32,410 nt of DNA, from NCBI GenBank assembly GCA_019648995.1, contig BLXT01002730.1:1590903-1623312 (forward strand), given 5' to 3'. The position numbers were made by a program, and so were the translations under genes. Source of the DNA: Plakobranchus ocellatus. Lineage: Eukaryota; Mollusca; Gastropoda; Plakobranchidae. Positions within the stretch are counted from its first letter, which is position 1, and the number at the start of each line of letters is the position of its first letter. Positions 12,501 through 19,700 of the stretch are shown piece by piece. The notes below the pieces were generated by a model. That model saw only the letters and a list, made by a program, of their open reading frames with translations, searched no databases and was not told where the DNA came from.

Positions 12501-12573
12501 CTCACTTTGTAATTGAACATGACTAACTTTTGATTCCTTGCTTTTCTTAGCCTTTGACATATGTTCACATAAG
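425..12573 (-). CDS. ZNF106: ZNF106 (ZFP106) homologue, 3'-truncated by the window edge; seven exons
   Basis: Exons in transcript order: 12573-12506, 12057-11864, 10983-10925, 9223-9074, 8450-6912, 3559-1998, 588-425. All junctions are GT-AG and every splice phase matches the next exon (1, 0, 2, 2, 2, 1), so they read as one protein of about 1,241 residues from the ATG at 12560. Order of parts: basic N-terminal extension, two U1/matrin-like C2H2 fingers, W/G/H-rich then Ser/Lys-rich low-complexity region, coiled coil. Known of the family: ZNF106 is a nuclear RNA-binding protein linked to splicing factors and motor-neuron upkeep, with two N-terminal fingers and C-terminal WD40 repeats. The paired fingers, with the phrases HHTKLENKD and LHECVLC between and within them, are what identified it. 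The WD40 part is not in this window. The N-terminal extension before finger 1 is longer than I recall for vertebrates. Other C2H2/matrin proteins are possible but fit less well. Confidence 0.83.
589..1997 (-). other. Intron between exons F and G
   Basis: About 1.4 kb of AT-rich sequence with no recognisable gene, TIR or tandem repeat. Short open frames at 954-1139 and 1321-1506 have low-complexity, AT-driven translations and are not considered genes. Confidence 0.7.
1998..3559 (-). CDS. ZNF106: ZNF106-like exon F (large Ser/Lys-rich exon with SUMO-interaction-like motifs)
   Basis: A 1,562-nt exon (1 + 520 codons + 1), acceptor ttaactacag, donor TTCAA|GTACGT. The frame also ends at an in-frame stop (1983-1981) a few codons past this donor. 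The donor was preferred because its phase fits exon G exactly. It begins DERVHLAKLLHSRE. A predicted helix follows (LENLEDSVKEKILSLIGS), then long disordered Ser/Lys/Glu-rich sequence with nuclear-localisation-like patches (KRKHCKESGRKKK, NKKRKKGTQRE). Two hydrophobic-acidic patches, VIVNLIDSAEEFE (near 2960-3000) and DVVISDNDGP (near 2065-2095), look like SUMO-interaction motifs. No folded domain is recognised here. Confidence 0.85.
3560..6911 (-). other. 3.35-kb intron between exons E and F
   Basis: An AT-rich intron with no coding exon that I can support; the phase of exon E (AG|) joins exon F (G|) directly to give Arg. It contains several A/T runs and a GA microsatellite near its upstream (exon E) side (6773-6820). 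Nothing else was recognised. Confidence 0.65.
6773..6820. repeat. (GA)n microsatellite and purine tract
   Basis: About 13 GA units, then an imperfect purine run (gaaagagactggaaacagag, aaagagag). It lies about 90 bp inside the intron after exon E. Confidence 0.9.
6912..8450 (-). CDS. ZNF106: ZNF106-like exon E (large low-complexity exon)
   Basis: A single 1,539-nt exon, acceptor tgttttctag, donor CAAG|GTGAGA (1 base + 512 codons + 2 bases). The first third is rich in His, Gly, Trp, Tyr and Asn (GWQGHHHSHTNH, RGNWNAQLL, GGQLYEPWGSGLYGHG), like the W/G-rich region after the fingers in vertebrate ZNF106. The middle holds a charged helix near 7470-7550 (DDLLQRAEKLCKELREKR) and a short coiled coil near 7370-7440 (ILSQKLEKISQQRQ). 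The end reads SLKKIINAPKSR, which looks like a conserved block. The stop codon just past the end (TGA) overlaps the donor GTGAGA, so a retained intron would end the protein here. Confidence 0.9.
8451..9073 (-). other. Intron between exons D and E
   Basis: About 620 bp of AT-rich sequence. It holds one GC-rich hairpin at 8607-8623 (listed separately); nothing else was seen. Confidence 0.7.
8607..8623. repeat. Short GC-rich perfect hairpin
   Basis: CCAGGGC AAA GCCCTGG: a 7-bp perfect stem with a 3-nt loop, followed by G-rich sequence (tagggggtgaggggg). It stands out in AT-rich surroundings. It may be a relic of a dispersed short repeat, as similar words are common in repetitive DNA, but there is no second copy in the window. 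Confidence 0.5.
9074..9223 (-). CDS. ZNF106: ZNF106-like exon D (zinc finger 2)
   Basis: A 150-nt exon with acceptor ctatccag and donor AAAATG|GTGATT. It encodes the second finger: HECVLC, twelve residues, then HIGLDSH (C-x2-C-x12-H-x5-H), followed by a basic helix (EKIARLKREHVHDKRPKQ). The spacing of 15-20 residues between the fingers matches the family. The upstream junction makes Met (AT|G) and the downstream one Trp (TG|G). Confidence 0.92.
9679..9953. repeat. Diverged tandem duplication (units about 9679-9795 and 9838-9953)
   Basis: Both units run: TTTATCCCTCCACAATCTT / CTTCATCCTTCCACAGCCTT, then GTGGCA.CTC..., then AGTGAAAATTA(C/T)CTAAGCTTAA and GATCTAAAGCA. The spacing is about 160 bp. 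Confidence 0.7.
10013..10268. repeat. Tandem duplication, period about 138 bp (units from 10013 and 10151)
   Basis: Both units contain AACTTCATT, ATGTTATT, TCCAAAACACTAA.TGTTG, CT..AACTTACA.ATT, and the identical stretch GGGGCTATCACACAGATGTT followed by AAAACTTGACAAA. The identity of the last part suggests a fairly recent duplication or conversion. Confidence 0.8.
10281..10565. repeat. Diverged purine-rich tandem duplication
   Basis: Units near 10281-10390 and 10442-10565 share an order of blocks: CCAG(T)CAGCA.A, GG..GGG, ACAG.AGGAAGAAC, AGAGAA, GCAAAGATAA.GACT. It is weaker than the neighbouring pair. Confidence 0.5.
10925..10983 (-). CDS. ZNF106: ZNF106-like exon C (second half of zinc finger 1)
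   Basis: A 59-nt exon missed by a simple length filter. The acceptor is ttcttatcaag and the donor GGATAT|GTGAGT. It reads DLTEHLVSLMHHTKLENKD plus two bases. The His residues of EHLVSLMHH complete finger 1, and HHTKLEN resembles the HHRELEN segment that follows finger 1 in vertebrate ZNF106 (recalled, not searched). This short exon is among the strongest evidence for the gene name. Confidence 0.9.
10984..11863 (-). other. Intron between exons B and C
   Basis: About 880 bp of AT-rich sequence that interrupts zinc finger 1. No repeat, exon or RNA gene was recognised. Confidence 0.7.
11864..12057 (-). CDS. ZNF106: ZNF106-like exon B (first half of zinc finger 1)
   Basis: The acceptor is tttgtcag and the donor GAGAAG|GTATTG. 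The exon is 194 nt (2 + 64 codons). It codes for a Lys/Ser-rich stretch (KKARCKSRVKTKK, a likely nuclear localisation signal), then SQCDLCKLSYSSEK, which holds the two cysteines of the first finger. The finger is completed in the next exon (phase 0 junction), giving C-x2-C-x12-H-x5-H. Confidence 0.86.
12058..12505 (-). other. Intron between exons A and B, containing a tandem duplication
   Basis: Units of about 120-130 bp near 12200-12330 and 12370-12495 share AATGAT/AATATG openings, AACAGCTTCACTACTGC / AACAACTTCAATACTGC, CATGAATCATT.A.ATT, TTTTCAA and GAATAAAAGGAAA. The pattern resembles the duplications in the next-but-one intron but the sequence is unrelated. Confidence 0.6.
12506..12573 (-). 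CDS. ZNF106: ZNF106-like exon A (N-terminal, likely start codon)
   Basis: The acceptor is tttttcag and the donor AAA|GTGAGT. The exon is 68 nt: one base finishing a codon, 22 codons, then one base that joins AA of the next exon to make Lys. The only in-frame ATG lies at 12560-12558 (context acatATGTC) and would begin MSKAKKSKESK. Because the exon has its own acceptor, at least one upstream exon must exist. That exon may be untranslated or may add residues before LCEHM. I could not find it with confidence. A possible donor CCAAG|GTAACA sits near 15890 on this strand, but no open frame leads into it. Confidence 0.6.
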
Positions 12574-12795
12574 CTGAAAAATCATAATTCAAATCATTAA
12601 AAAAAAATATTATTTTTAATTAAATGCACTTTTCATTTTGATTAACCTTAATATGCAAGACTGATTGATATCTTTTGCAAATAAAATGATGTATGTTAGT
12701 CATTTTGAACAAGTTTTCTGTTGGGAACTAAAGCATTTTAAGTGAAATGTGATTGAAACCTAAAACAAAAGAATGTCCAAGACTGCTCTTTCCAA
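12574..12795. other. AT-rich sequence upstream of ZNF106 exon A
   Basis: Intron or 5' flank of the ZNF106-like gene. No promoter element or exon could be assigned. Confidence 0.5.
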
Positions 12796-14160
12796 TTTGG
12801 CTAAGCTGGTTGCCGGCGAAGCACAAACCTCACCTTCTCGTGGTGACGGCGGGGTAACGCTAATGAGGTCACTGCCATAACCATTGCGAGTCGTGACGAT
12901 AAAGCCCCATGGTTGCTCTATCGTCCTATGCAGCATGGTACATTACACAGTCGCTCACCTTGGTGATTTATCAATTATCTCACCATACGCACACGGCTAA
13001 CAATGTCAGCCCCACACGACATTAGACAACGCTACAGCCCGGAATCCTTAATCCGTTCGGCTCATATTCTTACATGAATATGGGTTCTTTTTATTAAGGT
13101 AAAACAGACCGCCTTGGTGGAGAGCCTCCAAATCTCACACTTGGGTTATAAGGAGCCGCGTTGCCAACAGCGATCACTCCTTTTCCGTGTCCAAGGTTCG
13201 GCTTAACCCTGGGCTTATGCTGGAAGTCCGGGGGGATTCGCTCTAAGGCCGCTTTGGTGTGTGGTGCTCAGCCAGCCTTTTCCCAGACCAAACCGAGGCC
13301 GGGACTGCCTTTCGAATTCGGTACTTTCCCCTCAAACCGGGGCCCAAGGTGGCCGTGCTTCAAAAGGGACCCGGCAGCGGGGCGGGGGCTCTTCGTGTCT
13401 CCATTGGTTGGTTGAGTCGTCCCAAAGGAAGGAAGGTGTGCTCGCAATGGACGGGTGCAGCTCCGGCCGGGGACAACAACCTTGCCTGTGGCTTAGCTCA
13501 GCTCCTATGGGGTGGCTCTCTGTGGACCTTCTGGCGCTGGCGTGGGGGTGGCTAGGCATGTGGCTGAACCACGGTCCTTTCTGCTGAGCTCGGTAGGGAG
13601 GGTAATGGCCCTAATGCTGGGCCCGGCGTACAATGGCTGATGCCCCTAATAAAGGCCTAAATAAGTCTCACGGTCTAACTAAAAGATTGGTTTGCCCAAA
13701 TACAGAGATGGGCACAACTCCCTCCCAAAAAAATCCTGAGGTAGTAATATGTATGTATATACATACATACAATATAGTCAGTAGGAAAAAAAATCTGAAA
13801 TTCAGGAAAAATCCTGAGAATGCCCATCTCTGCAAATATAACATACAACTATTTAGATCATGTAACATAGGCATAGAGTCGACCAAGCCGAGACCGGACG
13901 TCTCAAACCTGGGAAACCGATTAGGTAACCCATATGCCTCTGAAGGCGGAATAACTTCATTGAGGTTTGTCCATGGCTGTAAAAATCCGTCCGCTCGCCC
14001 GCCCCTCAATGCGTCCTGAGGGGAACTTCCTAGAAGGTCGTAATCCTACAGACCGGGGCCTGTGAACTGCCTATGGCAGGTAGCAGATCCACCTAGGAGA
14101 GGCATTATCAGAGGCTAAGCTGATACTGGAAGTGGGCCACACTCTAGCAAATTGGGAATA
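12796..14160. mobile_element. GC-rich block, probable unclassified repeat or 5' part of a retroelement
   Basis: About 1.35 kb with much higher GC and CpG content than all surrounding sequence, and sharp edges on both sides (AAGCTGGTTGCCGGCGAAGC enters; GAAGTGGGCCACACTCTAGC leaves). Its ends carry a weak inverted similarity (TTCCAATTTGGCTA against TTCCCAATTTGCTA), which may be chance. No long coding frame with a recognisable domain exists. Several overlapping frames are open between 13161 and 13587 only because stop codons are rare in GC-rich DNA. It is interrupted by the hAT-like MITE at 13703-13832. It may be the untranslated 5' region of a non-LTR retrotransposon, a SINE-like composite, or a CpG island; I cannot decide. 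Confidence 0.45.
13703..13832. mobile_element. 130-bp hAT-like MITE with perfect 12-bp TIRs
   Basis: It starts CAGAGATGGGCA and ends TGCCCATCTCTG, a perfect 12-bp inverted repeat of the CAG..TGGGCA kind seen in hAT elements. CAAATA directly flanks both ends (13697-13702 and 13833-13838). The centre has a 16-bp perfect palindrome, GTATGTATATACATAC, able to form a cruciform. AAATCCTGAG occurs in direct orientation near both ends. The hAT class usually makes 8-bp duplications, so the 6-bp repeat leaves the class open. It has no coding capacity. Confidence 0.82.
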
Positions 14161-15065
14161 CCATGTTTAATTTACCCAAGTAGGACAACTCTGGTCTATT
14201 TGCCTTTGCTGCATTGGATCCTTTACTTTTCCCAGCTTACTAGCAGGACATGTGTCGTCAGCTTATAAATCAAATCAATCTAGGCCCATTTATCTTAAAA
14301 ATTCCAATTTCTATTGCCTCCTGTTTGTAATGGCAAAATCTATTTGATTGGACAATTACAAAAATATCCACCAATTATGTTTCTGTTTATTTAGGGGCTG
14401 ATTTGTGTCCATGCATATGATATACTTTTTATAAATGAAGAGGGACACAAAGGTGTGATCTATCATTGACCATTTATATGGCCTATCAAGAGGGCCAAGT
14501 TTAGCTGATTCTCTGATTGTAAAACTGAAGTGTCTGTGTGATAAAAATGCAATGTCTGTGTGATTTTTTTCATCCTTGTGCTGCTATGAGGCCTGCAGTG
14601 ATTGGCTCAATATTTTTAAAGATGCTATGAATCCACACTAAAATTTGATGGTCCATTGGAATCAATGAAAAGCTTTTGTACTTGAATCTCTGAATGAAAG
14701 CCAGAAAAGGAGAACATTTTTAAAGAGGCTGTTGAATGCATGTGTGTGTGTGTTCTCACTTGGAAAAAGCAAAAGGGTCTTGCAACACTGGCTGCTTGTA
14801 TGAAAGTTGTCCAATAAGATGCTTTCCCAATTTGATTGTGAGAAACAAAAAAGTTATAGGTCATGTTTTGAGACAACATTCAATGTGTACATTGTGTTTA
14901 GTTTTACACCCTGCCTTGCAATCAGGCCTGATGAATCTACAGTGATCATGTAATGTTGGATTTCATACTAGCATCTTGTTGGCTTGTAAGAATAAGATGT
15001 CCTTGACTAAGCTTATTGATCGATAAATTGTGCATGTCTGTGTGCATATCCCTGCCCTGTGGTAA
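14161..15065. other. AT-rich intergenic sequence
   Basis: No exon, RNA gene or transposon end was recognised on either strand. There is a short (TG)n run near 14740. Confidence 0.6.
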
Positions 15066-15690
15066 AGGGACATTCAAATATAATCTTATGCCTTGGGGGG
15101 GGGGGATATGTCTCTTCTCTTGTAAGAATTGTAAGAAAAGCGTAAGAAGGGAGAGGAGGGTCTTGATCCAATGTAATATTACACTTTTATTAGGTGAAAA
15201 AATAAAAAGCCAAAAAAATATAATGACAACATGAAAAATTACACATTAGAAGAGAGGTGACTATTCTTATTATACAATCAATAAATGAATCATTCTAATA
15301 GCATTACATCCCCTATATTTAGTTTTGAATATATTGATTTTACATTTTGGCCAGTTTGAATGATTTACTTAATTAATCTGTATAAATATAGAATCGCATA
15401 TATATGCACACGTAAGTGATATGAATGTTTTTCATGAATGTGTATGTAAAGTGCATAGAGCAGTGACTGTACTATGGATTTGCATGATACAGATGTCATA
15501 TTATTATTATTATTGTTGATGTTGTTGTTGTCACAAGAGGACCACAAAACCAGTCTGAACATTACACAGATAAAAGAAATAAGTTCAACTACAGTAATTC
15601 ATTCTTTTAATCCACAAGATAATCGAAAGTTGATTGTTTTCTTGTAACAAAGTTGTAAGTCTAAAATATGGTTTGAGACTGCAACAGGCC
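15066..15690 (+). mobile_element. Copy A of the G-rich-ended TIR element (truncated right end)
   Basis: The left end GGGACATTCAAATATAATCT starts near 15066, followed by CTTATGCCTT and a run of 10 G, then TGTAAG and GTAAGAAGGG boxes. It continues collinear with copies B and C: AATATTACACTTTT, ATACAATCAATAAATGAA, CCAGTTTGAATGATTTACTT, TTTTTCATGAATGTGTATGT, AAAGTGCATAGAGCAGTGAC, then (ATT)n. Similarity stops near GAGACTGCAACAG (15690), so the right half and right TIR are missing. Confidence 0.75.
15500..15532. repeat. (ATT)n/(GTT)n microsatellite inside copy A
   Basis: ATTATTATTATTATT passes into TTGTTG. It sits at the same place as the ATT arrays of copies B and C, so it is an inherited part of the element. 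Confidence 0.85.
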
Positions 15691-16384
15691 CACCGACTTC
15701 TAGATCTACCTTTAATCAATTATTGACCAAATGAAGAGGTTGCAGGCGAAATTTGAGGAGACAGCTATTGTGTGAAAGTTTCACTATTTCTTAGTCTGCG
15801 ACATCTTCATTTCGTAATGGGTGAAGGTATCTAGAAGTCATAAGGCCTGTCCAGTGAAGTTTGAGGTGGAGTTTGTTACCTTGGTGCAAATAAGATCTTC
15901 TAGATTATAGTCTGCTTCCAGAATTCAAAGTAATCAGAATTGTCACAATTTGTGGAACCGGTGAAACATAGGGTACTAATTTTAATTGATCGGGAGATAA
16001 TAGACCTTAGACATCTTTCTATAGACCCGATTCTAGATCTAGTTTCAACACGCACTTTTCGCGGAAGAGCTTTCAGTGCTTTCACTTTTGCAGTTTGCTG
16101 TTGCCAGTTGGGCCTAGAAAACTAGATCTAGCCGATAATTTGATACCTTCATGATCTGATCCAAAATAATATTTAAAAAAATCCCTCCACCCACCCACCA
16201 CCATTACATTACTTTTTCTTCTATGACAGGTATCATTTTTGTAGGCTTCTACTCCTCTTTGGCCAAGGCCTAGTAGTATAAGATTATATATAAGATATAC
16301 CATTCATCCCCTCCCCCCCACCCCCACCAAAAAAAAACACCTAGGGGGAATTACTCTAAACAAAAAAGTTTCTAAGCGAAAACC
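15691..16384. other. 5' flank of the NSL1-like gene, with TCTAGATC palindromes
   Basis: No coding sequence was supported. It holds the palindromic motif cluster (listed separately) and a C-rich/A-rich tract near 16308-16338. The region may hold the promoter of the plus-strand gene, but no core element is identifiable. Confidence 0.5.
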
Positions 16385-16794
16385 ATGGCGGAAGGTTCAA
16401 ATGGTAAAAAGAAATAGATCTAGATCTATAACTAATTAACTTATAAATCAATAATAAGTACACAACAAGAACAGTTGAGTCTTAGTTTTTTACATTTTCA
16501 ATAACTGGAAAGATATCATGACGGGGGATAATCGCGGTACAAGATCACCCAGGAACTACAAAAAAACTAGCCCACTACGGCCAGTGGGACTTTCCACATT
16601 TTGATTTTATACACAAGTCTGGAGGCCCAGATCAAATCTAAAATTTCTAGATTTACTAGTCTAGATCTAGATCTAAATTTTGGATCTTATTTGCCGTGGA
16701 ATCTAGTCAAAGCGGTATAATCACACTTATCTATTCTATCACATAGGGATAATCCCTGGACAGGTCCAATGACTTCTAAATTCTAGATCTAGAT
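15699..16794. repeat. Scattered TCTAGATCTAG palindromic motifs
   Basis: Six sites in 1.1 kb: 15699-15707, 16031-16042, 16121-16131, 16416-16427, 16660-16674 (TCTAGATCTAGATCT) and 16781-16794, with further partial forms (16645, 16700). One more lies at 23249-23269 inside a pogo-like element. The motif is self-complementary with a 6-bp period. Confidence 0.65.
16385..16403 (+). CDS. NSL1: NSL1-like exon 1 (candidate start exon)
   Basis: Start context aaaaccATGGCGGAA is near ideal for a eukaryotic start. It reads MAEGSN plus one base before donor AATG|GTAAAAAG. The phase (1) fits exon 2, whose first two bases GC complete Gly. A 19-nt coding piece could arise by chance, so this is a candidate only. 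Confidence 0.45.
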
Positions 16795-19700
16795 ATCTAA
16801 ATTCATCAGCTGCTGAAAATATCTTCCATATTTTTACTCCCGTGAGACTGAATGAGTGAATCGGTCAAATTGGTCCAACTGGCCAATTTTTCTTATTATT
16901 TCTTGCAAAGTCATCTACACTTAAAGCTTCTATCTTATGTATTCTCTTTCTAACCTATTGTGCACCAAATCCCACACTAGATAGACATTGCAGCAATGCT
17001 CTGCTAGTTTTTCTATAGTGACTGCATTTTTGGTCCTGAGGTAGGAAAATACAATGCATGTGATCAATAGGAAAAACACTGTAACTGTAATATAAAGATG
17101 GCCAGCAACAGATCTTTGTGAGACTTTTATGGCAGAAATAAATGCTCTTTAACTGTAGACTCAGACAGTGCGTAGTGACTGATTATTTTCCAGAAGGTGA
17201 AAAAAGTGTGCATCCAGACAAAGAAGATGATCATGCCTTGGTTATTGGATTACTTGTCGTCATCGATGTTCATCATTGTCATCATCGTCTTCATATTGTT
17301 GTTGTTGCAGCTGTTTTTATTGTTGTTGCTTCTGCAGTTTGTGACTGCCGTATATGTTTATGAAAGGCCTAGGCCTATATTTTGACTATCTTGATCTGAT
17401 CAGGCTTTCATGTGACAACATGACATCAGTCCGGCAGGGGTAAATGAAAATGCAAGAGAACGGCAGGAAAGTAGTTGTCAGTACAGGCATTAGCCTGGAA
17501 GAGTTAGTCAGAATAGCACTTATTGTACTGTAAAAGAACTTTAAAAATGTGATCAGAATTTATTTTAATTGTCCTGTATTCTGACAAGGTATCCTGGACT
17601 GTCTTTAACTTTCCTGAGTAAAAACTCAAAACATGCTATTACATGTTCTTCTGGATATGAATACGCCTCAAAACATCATAATATTCATGAAAACGGCTGA
17701 ACCAAAAAGAAAAATAAAACAGCTCTGGGGATGTTCAAATATAATCTTATGCCTTGGAGGGGTCTCTTCTCCTGTAAAAAAAAGTGTAAGAAGGGGGGGG
17801 GGCGATGTCTTGAACCAGTGTCATATTACACTTTTGTGAGGTGAAAAAAAATAACACAAAAGGAGAGAGGTTCTTAACATACAATCAATAAATGGGCAGT
17901 CTGACAATCTTATATCCCTTTCATTTTTAATTATATTAGAATCTGATTTTTCTATTTTTGCCAGTTTGAATGATTTATTTAATTACCCTGTATAAATATA
18001 GAATTGCTTATGTACATTACATGCATGTGAATGTTTTTCATGAAAATTTAAATGCAAAGTGCATAGAGCAGTGATTGTACGATGGATTTGCACAATTTTT
18101 AATGATATATTATGATTATGATTATGATTAAATTATTGTTGTTGTCACGAGAGCTCCATAAAAGCAGTTTGACCATCACACCAATTAAAGAAATAAGTTT
18201 AACTACAGTAATTCATTTATAGCTTATAATTGACAAGATGATCAAATGTTGAATGTTCACCTTGTCACAAAGTAGTAAGCTTAAAATATGGTTTAAGACT
18301 GCGACAATAAGCATTGCTTTGGAAATTTATTCAAATTATTTTGTTATCCAAATAATTTTCAAGAAATGCACATTCAATGATTACTGAAAGCTCCAGACCC
18401 TTGAAATCCAACAAAATCTATCCTCGGGTTACCAATTATTGGCAGTTTGTTTTTTAAAAAGCAACTAGTATGTGCCAGAATGTACGCTAGTTCCTGTGAG
18501 GCCTTTGTAAAGAGTCCATGGTTCAATCCTAAGGAAAGCCAGTTGAAGGATGTTTTCTTTTTCACAACCACTGACACAGGAATACGCATTTTAAAGAAAA
18601 ATAGTTAAATTGCAATAGTAGTTTTGTAGCAACAGTATGCATTCTGTACTCCATCAAACTTTCAACTTCTCTCGGCTGCTGTACTAACTTGCAAATGTAA
18701 GAAAAGTGTAAGAAGGGGGGTCAAAAAGTCCCAAAAAAAGGTGTAAGATTGTATTTGAACGGCCCGTTTTCATTTTTCCTCTTATTCTTTCTTATTTTAT
18801 GCTGTGAACTGAAAATGCTGGCTACCTTACTATTGCTAAAGCGAAATAAAAACAACTGGGAAAGCCCAGTCAGTGTCCAACTGACACACAAAAAGAATCC
18901 CCTTTTTTACACACCTTGCCCTTCCCGTTCTTTCTCTCATTACTCCATGCAAACCCAATACTGATACCGGTACCTCATACTACAGTAGGCCAGGCCCGAT
19001 GTCTGGCTAGGTCTAGGTCCACTTCACTTGCCTGCCCTTCCCTTCTCTTCCACCACTCAGTTATGCAGTGGGACTGTGCCAGATTCTTCCCCACAGGTCT
19101 AGATCCTGTAAGCGCAAAGCTAAGCAAACACCATAGCATTTTTACAGCTGATAATAAAGCCATCTCTCTTGTTGAGGACTTCAGTACCAAAAGCTTAGGT
19201 AATGATTAAATTGTGAAAGTGGAGGTTTTCAGGCCCGGAAAAATTACTTAGGCGATGATGAAATTGTAAGAGCTCTATTCTAATATGTAACACTAACAGG
19301 CGCAAGAACCTCTTAAATAAAAGGGAAAGAGGATATAGAGAGATTAATAAAAAAAAGTGAGAAAGATGCATGGGTAGGCGTGTGAATGCCACATTGTGAT
19401 GTGACGATGGGTGGGATTGGTTTAACTTAATAATTCAGGAGCTGGTTACTTCCCTTTATTAATCTTACTAATTTAATGTAATATGCTTTTAAATCACAAT
19501 AGAAATCATACTCTTTAGAATTTCGGTTTAAACTTGTTCTACTGTACTAATAATAGTAATTTATGAAACTTAAGTGCTGGAATTTTTCCTTACCTTGTGC
19601 ATTTCTCTAAAATGCATGAAACAAATTTTTCAAGATACACAATTTTTCCTCCTTATTTGCCTAGACTTTACAATGAATTTTTTTTTTTTTCAATTCCATG

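Noticed and set aside
13161..13587. Several overlapping open frames on both strands in the GC-rich block
   Set aside because: All are simultaneously open, show no domain or splice logic, and their openness is explained by the local GC content.
13633..14019. 128-residue plus-strand and 113-residue minus-strand open frames
   Set aside because: Both run straight through the 130-bp MITE, so they cannot be ancient coding sequence; translations show no known motif.
17142..17363. Open frame ending in Val/His-rich sequence, considered as an NSL1 exon
   Set aside because: It arises from a TCATCATTG/TTGTTG low-complexity stretch, has no donor in a fitting phase, and does not resemble NSL1.
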